Assembly: GCF_003670115.1 (NCBI RefSeq)
Contig: NZ_QQTY01000001.1
Span: 496,001 to 560,000, forward strand
DNA length: 64,000 bases
Source: Natronorubrum halophilum
GTDB lineage: Archaea; Halobacteriota; Halobacteria; Halobacteriales; Natrialbaceae
Reading direction: 5' to 3'
This document shows positions 60,544 through 64,000 of this stretch, piece by piece (within the stretch, counting starts at the first letter, position 1; each line of letters starts with the position of its first letter). Both the position numbers and the translations under genes were made by a program. The notes beneath the pieces are model-generated. The model did no database searches, was not told where the DNA came from, and was given only the letters and a program-made list of their open reading frames with translations.

Positions 60544-60999
60544 ATGACGACCGACGAAATTACCGACCTCCTGACGGAGGCCTACATCGACGAACTCGAG
60601 ACCGTGATGAACTACCTGACGAACGCCATCGTCCTCGACGGCGTCCACGCCGAAGAGGTCAAAGTGAGCCTCGAGGAGGACGTCCAGGAGGAACTCGGGC
60701 ACGCACAGATGCTCGGCGAGCGGTTGAAGCAACTCGATCAGTCGCCGCCGGGATCGGAGGCGTTCGAGGCCAACCAGCACAGCCTCCAGCCGCCCGCGGA
60801 CACGACGGACGTGCAGTCGGTCATCGAGGGCGTCATCGAGGCCGAGGACGACGCGATCGAAACCTATCGCGCGCTCCACGAGGCCGCCTCGGAGGCGAAC
60901 GATCCCGTCACGGAGGACGTCGCGGTGACGATCCTGTCCGACGAGGAGGCCCATCACACCGAGTTCCGCGGGTTCCACAAGGAGTTCCCGCAGGACTAG
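60544..60999 (+). CDS. Ferritin-like di-iron-domain protein
   Basis: 151 residues, all helical. Carboxylate/His positions of the ferritin-like fold are visible: YIDELETVMNYLTNAIVLDG, EDVQEELGHAQMLGERLKQL (ExxH-type), VIEAEDDAIETYRALHEAAS and LSDEEAHHTEFRGFHKEFPQ (ExxH). It resembles the small bacterioferritin-like or DPS-like stress proteins common in haloarchaea. Iron oxidation or storage is likely; the multimer type is not decidable. It is monocistronic. Confidence 0.88.
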   Translation: MTTDEITDLLTEAYIDELETVMNYLTNAIVLDGVHAEEVKVSLEEDVQEELGHAQMLGERLKQLDQSPPGSEAFEANQHSLQPPADTTDVQSVIEGVIEAEDDAIETYRALHEAASEANDPVTEDVAVTILSDEEAHHTEFRGFHKEFPQD

Positions 61000-61237
61000 T
61001 CGTCGCGTAGACGGCGTTCAGGTGTCGTTCTGCGTAGACGGAGTTTAGGGGGGTGCTTCCGCGAGCGGGCCGACAACCGATGTGGAGAGCGCTCGCGCTC
61101 GAAGCAGGGGGAGGAGGCTTTTGATCAACCGTTTGCGCTGCGGTCTGCCGTGCTGGTGGCTGCGCCACACAGCGCGGAGGCCCTCGGTAACAGGTTGGAG
61201 GCGAACGTTTTTCTCGTCCCGGTTCGATCCACCCGGT
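61000..61237. repeat. Intergenic DNA with a dispersed element and short tandem repeat
   Basis: At 61005-61021 and 61032-61048 a GCGTAGACGG[C/A]GTT[C/T]AG motif is repeated in tandem. From 61061 to 61140 lies a non-coding element whose two blocks, GGGCCGACAACCGA and a GGAGGAGGCTTTTGATCAAC block, recur near 63106-63159. I see no gene. Confidence 0.55.
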
Positions 61238-61528
61238 ATGAGCGACTTCGACCTCGACCTTCGAACCGTCGAGGAACACATCGACGAGGAACTCGATATC
61301 GAGGGCAGTATCGTCCTCGGGATGCTCGACGGAACGACCCCGTCCGAGGAGTGGTTCGAGGCGATCTCGAAGGGGAACGTCCTCGTGCTCAACGTCGAGG
61401 GCGACGTCAACGAACTGGCCTCGAGTTTCGCCCGCGACGTCAAGGAGTCCGGCGGCAGTCTCGTCCACTTTCGCGGCTTCCTGATCGTGACGCCGCCGGG
61501 CGTCGACGTGAGTACGGATCGACTCTGA
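61238..61528 (+). CDS. DUF5779 family protein
   Basis: 96 residues from MSDFDLDLRTVEEHIDEELD (ATG 61238). The acidic N-terminus is followed by DIEGSIVLGMLDGTTPSEEW and the C-terminal beta part LASSFARDVKESGGSLVHFR plus GFLIVTPPGVDVS. I recognise it as the haloarchaeal DUF5779 family (name from memory); the function is unknown. It could be a DUF that regulates a neighbour, but nothing adjoining is conserved in the window. Confidence 0.75.
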   Translation: MSDFDLDLRTVEEHIDEELDIEGSIVLGMLDGTTPSEEWFEAISKGNVLVLNVEGDVNELASSFARDVKESGGSLVHFRGFLIVTPPGVDVSTDRL

Positions 61529-61652
61529 GATCGGAGCGGGGGCCGACGATAGCGCGCGAGGCCGTCGCGAGTACCACGAGCGACTGTTCGAGTCCTCGCC
61601 CGACGCGAAAAAGTGCGACTTCGACCGATCCGGACGCGACGCGTTCGATCCG

Positions 61653-62150
61653 CTAGCTCGAGGCTTCCAGTTCGCCGTAATCGAACTCCTCGCCCATCTC
61701 CGAGAGAGTCTCGAGTTCGTCCTGCTCCTCGCGCAGCGTCTCCTCGAGCGTGTCGGCCGCGTCGTCCATCCCGAGCTGGTCGGCCATCGGGATGAGGTTC
61801 CCGTAGACCGAAATCTCGTAGTGTTCGGAGTGCTGGCCGGCGGCGATGTTGAACCGATCGATAGCCTCGTCGCTGGGGTCCTGGCTCATGAACGATTCGT
61901 GGGCCTCGATCATCCCCTCGACGACGGGGTCTTCCTCGGCTTGCGGTTCGGCGTCGAGCTGGGCGAACACCTCCTCGATGCGGTCGATGTGCACCTGCGT
62001 CTCCTCGCGGTGCTCGGCGAACCCGCTCTTGAGGTCCTCGTTCGAGGAGGTCTGCTCGAGGTCCTCGAGGGCGTCGACGAGGCGCTGTTCGGTGTGATAG
62101 GCGTGCTGGAGGCCGGATTCGAAGAGGTCTTCTATTGAGTCGATGGTCAT
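61653..62150 (-). CDS. YciE/YciF ferroxidase family protein (DUF892)
   Basis: 165 residues, a four-helix ferritin-like fold. Signatures are SIEDLFESGLQHAYHTEQRL (Glu and ExxH positions), FAEHREETQVHIDRIEEVFA and NIAAGQHSEHYEISVYGNLI. The family is linked to stress in bacteria and archaea, probably as a di-iron protein. It is a soluble, acidic protein (C-terminus EFDYGELEASS). It is divergent from no gene and stands alone. Confidence 0.9.
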   Translation of the reverse strand: MTIDSIEDLFESGLQHAYHTEQRLVDALEDLEQTSSNEDLKSGFAEHREETQVHIDRIEEVFAQLDAEPQAEEDPVVEGMIEAHESFMSQDPSDEAIDRFNIAAGQHSEHYEISVYGNLIPMADQLGMDDAADTLEETLREEQDELETLSEMGEEFDYGELEASS

Positions 62151-62241
62151 TGGCGATCCGTTTGAACGGACAGCGCTGGCGTCGATAAGCGGCGAGCTTG
62201 CAGGTGAGCGGAAATCGGCTCGCGTACGAAGAACGCGACGC

Positions 62242-62925
62242 TCAGGCCGTAAACGTCAGGAAATGCCCGTCCGGGTCCCGAACCACCACCGTCTCGGTCG
62301 TCTCTCGCTCGACCGATTGGACACGATCGCGAACCGCCTCGAGCGCCCGTTTCGGCTCCTCGGTTTCGAATCCGAGATCGACGTGGACCCCGCCGCGTGC
62401 ATCCGCGATACCCAGATGTGGCTCCCAGAGCTCGAGCGCCATCGGTCCGTTCATGCGGACGCGCTTCCGGCTCTCACCGGTATCGACCGTCTCGAATCCG
62501 AGGTCGGCGTAGAACGACGCCGCGCGCTCGAGCGATTCGACCTCGAGCACGACTTCGAAAATGCCGGCGATTCCCGGCCCGTCGACGTCCTGCTGGCCGA
62601 GTTCGACGCAGTTGCCGTCCGGATCGTACAGATACAGCGACTTCGAAGGGCCGAACCGAGCTTCCTCGAGGTCGTAGTCGTCGCTCAGCCGGTCCCACCG
62701 ATCGTCGTACTCCGCGACCGGGATCGAAAACGCGTAGTGGGTGTGGAGGCCGCCCCGCGGGAAGCCGTCGGGCCGTCGCACCACGAGGTCGGTTTCGCCG
62801 GCCGCGAACACGAGTTCGTCGGGTCGCCGCTCGCGAACGGTCATCTCCAGGTGCTCCTCGTAAAACGTCCGCGCGGGCTCGAGATACTTGGCCTCGAGTG
62901 CGAGCCAGGACAGCCCAGTGAGCAT
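62242..62925 (-). CDS. VOC-family protein with two glyoxalase/dioxygenase-like domains
   Basis: 227 residues from MLTGLSWLALEAKYLEPART (ATG 62925). Two VOC modules: residues about 1-115 (ARTFYEEHLEMTVRERRPDE ... SLYLYDPDGNCVELG) and about 120-227 (FEVVLEVESLERAASFYADL ... VVRDPDGHFLTFTA), each with a His or Glu metal candidate. The duplicated layout is typical of catechol-type dioxygenase or glyoxalase-like proteins; the reaction is not evident. It is divergent from the last gene of the window. Confidence 0.88.
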   Translation of the reverse strand: MLTGLSWLALEAKYLEPARTFYEEHLEMTVRERRPDELVFAAGETDLVVRRPDGFPRGGLHTHYAFSIPVAEYDDRWDRLSDDYDLEEARFGPSKSLYLYDPDGNCVELGQQDVDGPGIAGIFEVVLEVESLERAASFYADLGFETVDTGESRKRVRMNGPMALELWEPHLGIADARGGVHVDLGFETEEPKRALEAVRDRVQSVERETTETVVVRDPDGHFLTFTA

Positions 62926-63386
62926 GCCCGCACATACTCGCGGGAGGGCCATATACTGTCGGCCGGAGGCTGTCCGTTGGCGTCTCGACCGTCGTCCGGC
63001 GAGTTCGACGCTGTCGACGCCGCCGCGGCGTGATCGGTTGTCATCTCAGCGGTCAGTATAGGCGAAGAACGGTGCACTCACCGCGAGCGAGCAAAGGGAG
63101 CGAACGGGCCGACGACCGACCCGTAGGGGAGGGAGGAGTGCTTTTCATCAACGTTTTGCCGAGCGACCGAGCGCCAGCGAGGGAGCGCAGAGCAAAAGGT
63201 TGGCACGTATAGTGTACAGCGACGTTCAGCAACGCCGTGACCTCACAATCGGTGCCATCCAGCGTAGCAACGCGTCGCCGACAGCACAGCCGGTACAGAC
63301 AGCAGGATCGGGACATCAACGGTGTGCCTCGAGTCGGAGAAATTCCGATCCCACGTTTATGCGTCCCGCGACCGTAGCGTCCCGGT
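62926..63386. other. Intergenic region with a second copy of the dispersed element
   Basis: About 460 bases. The part 63081-63205 resembles the 61061-61140 element (GGGCCGACGACCGA and a GGAGGAGTGCTTTTCATCAA block). No gene can be supported; the small ORFs here are basic and lack a start context. Confidence 0.5.
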
Positions 63387-64000
63387 ATGAACTTTCGCGC
63401 CGACGAATCCGCGACCGACTTCCTCGAGATCGACCGCTTTGACGACGGCGTCGGCTGGATCGCCCATCCGGACGAAGCGATGGAACGGGCGAGTCACGCC
63501 CTCGAGATCGACGGCGAGGTCTGGGTCTTCGACCCCGTCGACGCCGAGGGGATCGACGACCTGTTCGCCGAATTCGGCGACGTGGCCGGCGTCGCCATCC
63601 TGCTCGATCGCCACAAGCGCGACGCCGCCGAGATCGCGAACCGGCACGACGTCCCGGTCTACCTTCCCAGGTGCTTCGAAGGCGTCACCGAGGAGATCGA
63701 TGCCCCGGTCGCCCGCTTTTCGGGCGAGTTGTCGAATACCGGTCTCGAGGCCCACACTGTAGTCGACAACCGCTTCTGGAAGGAAGTCGCCCTCTACGAT
63801 CCCGACGACGGAACGCTCCTCGTTCCCGAGTCGGTCGGGACCACGTCGTACTTTCTGGCCGGGAACGAACGACTCGGCGTCCACCCGATGCGCCGCCCCG
63901 TTCCACCACGGGAGGAGTTGGGCGGGTTCGCCCCGGAGCGCATCCTCGTCGGTCACGGTCCCGGGATCACGACCGACGCCGCGACGGCGCTCGAGGACGC
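63387..64000 (+). CDS. Metallo-beta-lactamase-like protein (degenerate), truncated by window end
   Basis: Opens with MNFRADESATDFLEIDRFDD (ATG 63387) and runs to the right edge without a stop (204 codons seen). The sequence alternates strands and helices in an MBL-fold-like order: SHALEIDGEVWVFDPVDAEG, VAGVAILLDRHKRDAAEIAN, DDGTLLVPESVGTTSYFLAG and ILVGHGPGI. The HxHxDH motif is missing at the usual place (LLDRHKRDAAE), so metal binding and catalysis are uncertain. I do not know its function. The 3' end is outside the window. Confidence 0.75.
   Translation, partial: MNFRADESATDFLEIDRFDDGVGWIAHPDEAMERASHALEIDGEVWVFDPVDAEGIDDLFAEFGDVAGVAILLDRHKRDAAEIANRHDVPVYLPRCFEGVTEEIDAPVARFSGELSNTGLEAHTVVDNRFWKEVALYDPDDGTLLVPESVGTTSYFLAGNERLGVHPMRRPVPPREELGGFAPERILVGHGPGITTDAATALED

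Noticed and set aside
1-64000. CRISPR arrays, rRNA genes and intact insertion sequences
   Set aside because: No regularly spaced repeat-spacer array, no rRNA core sequence, and no transposase with inverted ends was seen anywhere in the window.

Overview
The window is chromosomal DNA of a halophilic archaeon (class Halobacteria). It has high G+C, strongly acidic proteins, many start codons placed about 25-35 bases after a TATA-like box (leaderless style), frequent ATGA/GTGA overlaps within operons, and typical archaeal genes: Trm5, Dph5, archaeal Elp3, RqcH, a fructose PTS next to GlpR, and an Lrp-TRASH regulator. A Natrinema/Haloterrigena-like member of the Natrialbales is plausible; this is inference from gene content.

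Layout. 1-10.3 kb: a Tat-exported amidase-2 cell-wall hydrolase cut by the window edge, small conserved proteins, a TehB-like methyltransferase, RqcH, a tandem pair of TenA paralogues (Cys type and Glu type), an AT-richer gap, and Elp3. 10.6-16.8 kb: a complete mrpABCDEFG Na+/H+ antiporter operon. 16.8-24.6 kb: a RecJ-like DHH/OB-fold protein, metallo-beta-lactamase-fold proteins, OsmC, gamma-carbonic-anhydrase-like and small haloarchaeal proteins. 24.7-28.9 kb: a 1,393-residue secreted protein with about 16 Gln-rich 23-residue repeats. 29.4-31.4 kb: a biotin ECF transporter (bioY, ATPase, T subunit). 31.6-41.1 kb: CoA-disulfide-reductase-like flavoprotein, ParB-like protein, tRNA-Thr(CGT) with a duplicated 3' end, Trm5, Rieske protein, RidA, SnoaL-like protein, Dph5, an exported deacetylase-fold lipoprotein and an alpha/beta hydrolase. 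41.2-47.3 kb, minus strand: fructose PTS (ptfC-ptfA-ptsH-ptsI-ptfB) with pfkB and glpR. 47.5-59.1 kb, minus strand: branched-chain amino-acid genes (leuA, ilvB-ilvN-ilvC-orf-leuC-leuD, then EamA and HTTM genes, then leuB). 59.5-64 kb: Lrp-TRASH regulator, ferritin-like and DUF892 proteins, DUF5779, a double VOC protein and a truncated MBL-like gene, with repeat-rich intergenic DNA.

How the genes work together. The PTS operon would import fructose as fructose-1-phosphate, which PfkB converts to fructose-1,6-bisphosphate under GlpR control. IlvBNC and LeuABCD make most of the valine/isoleucine and leucine pathways; ilvD and the transaminase are absent here. BioY with its two partners imports biotin, and Mrp expels sodium.

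The most interesting observations concern translation architecture. (1) The ilvB transcript is predicted to start with a leaderless 32-codon upstream ORF holding the run Ile-Arg-Ile-Val, in codons usually uncommon in haloarchaea, directly before a GC hairpin, followed by a second upstream ORF that ends inside the ilvB start codon. This resembles attenuation control. (2) In several operons the gap between two genes is exactly spanned by an 11-35 codon mini-ORF that begins in the stop of the first gene and ends at the start of the next, as expected for termination-reinitiation relays. (3) The leuA start predicted from its TATA box is out of frame with the enzyme because of a run of six G.
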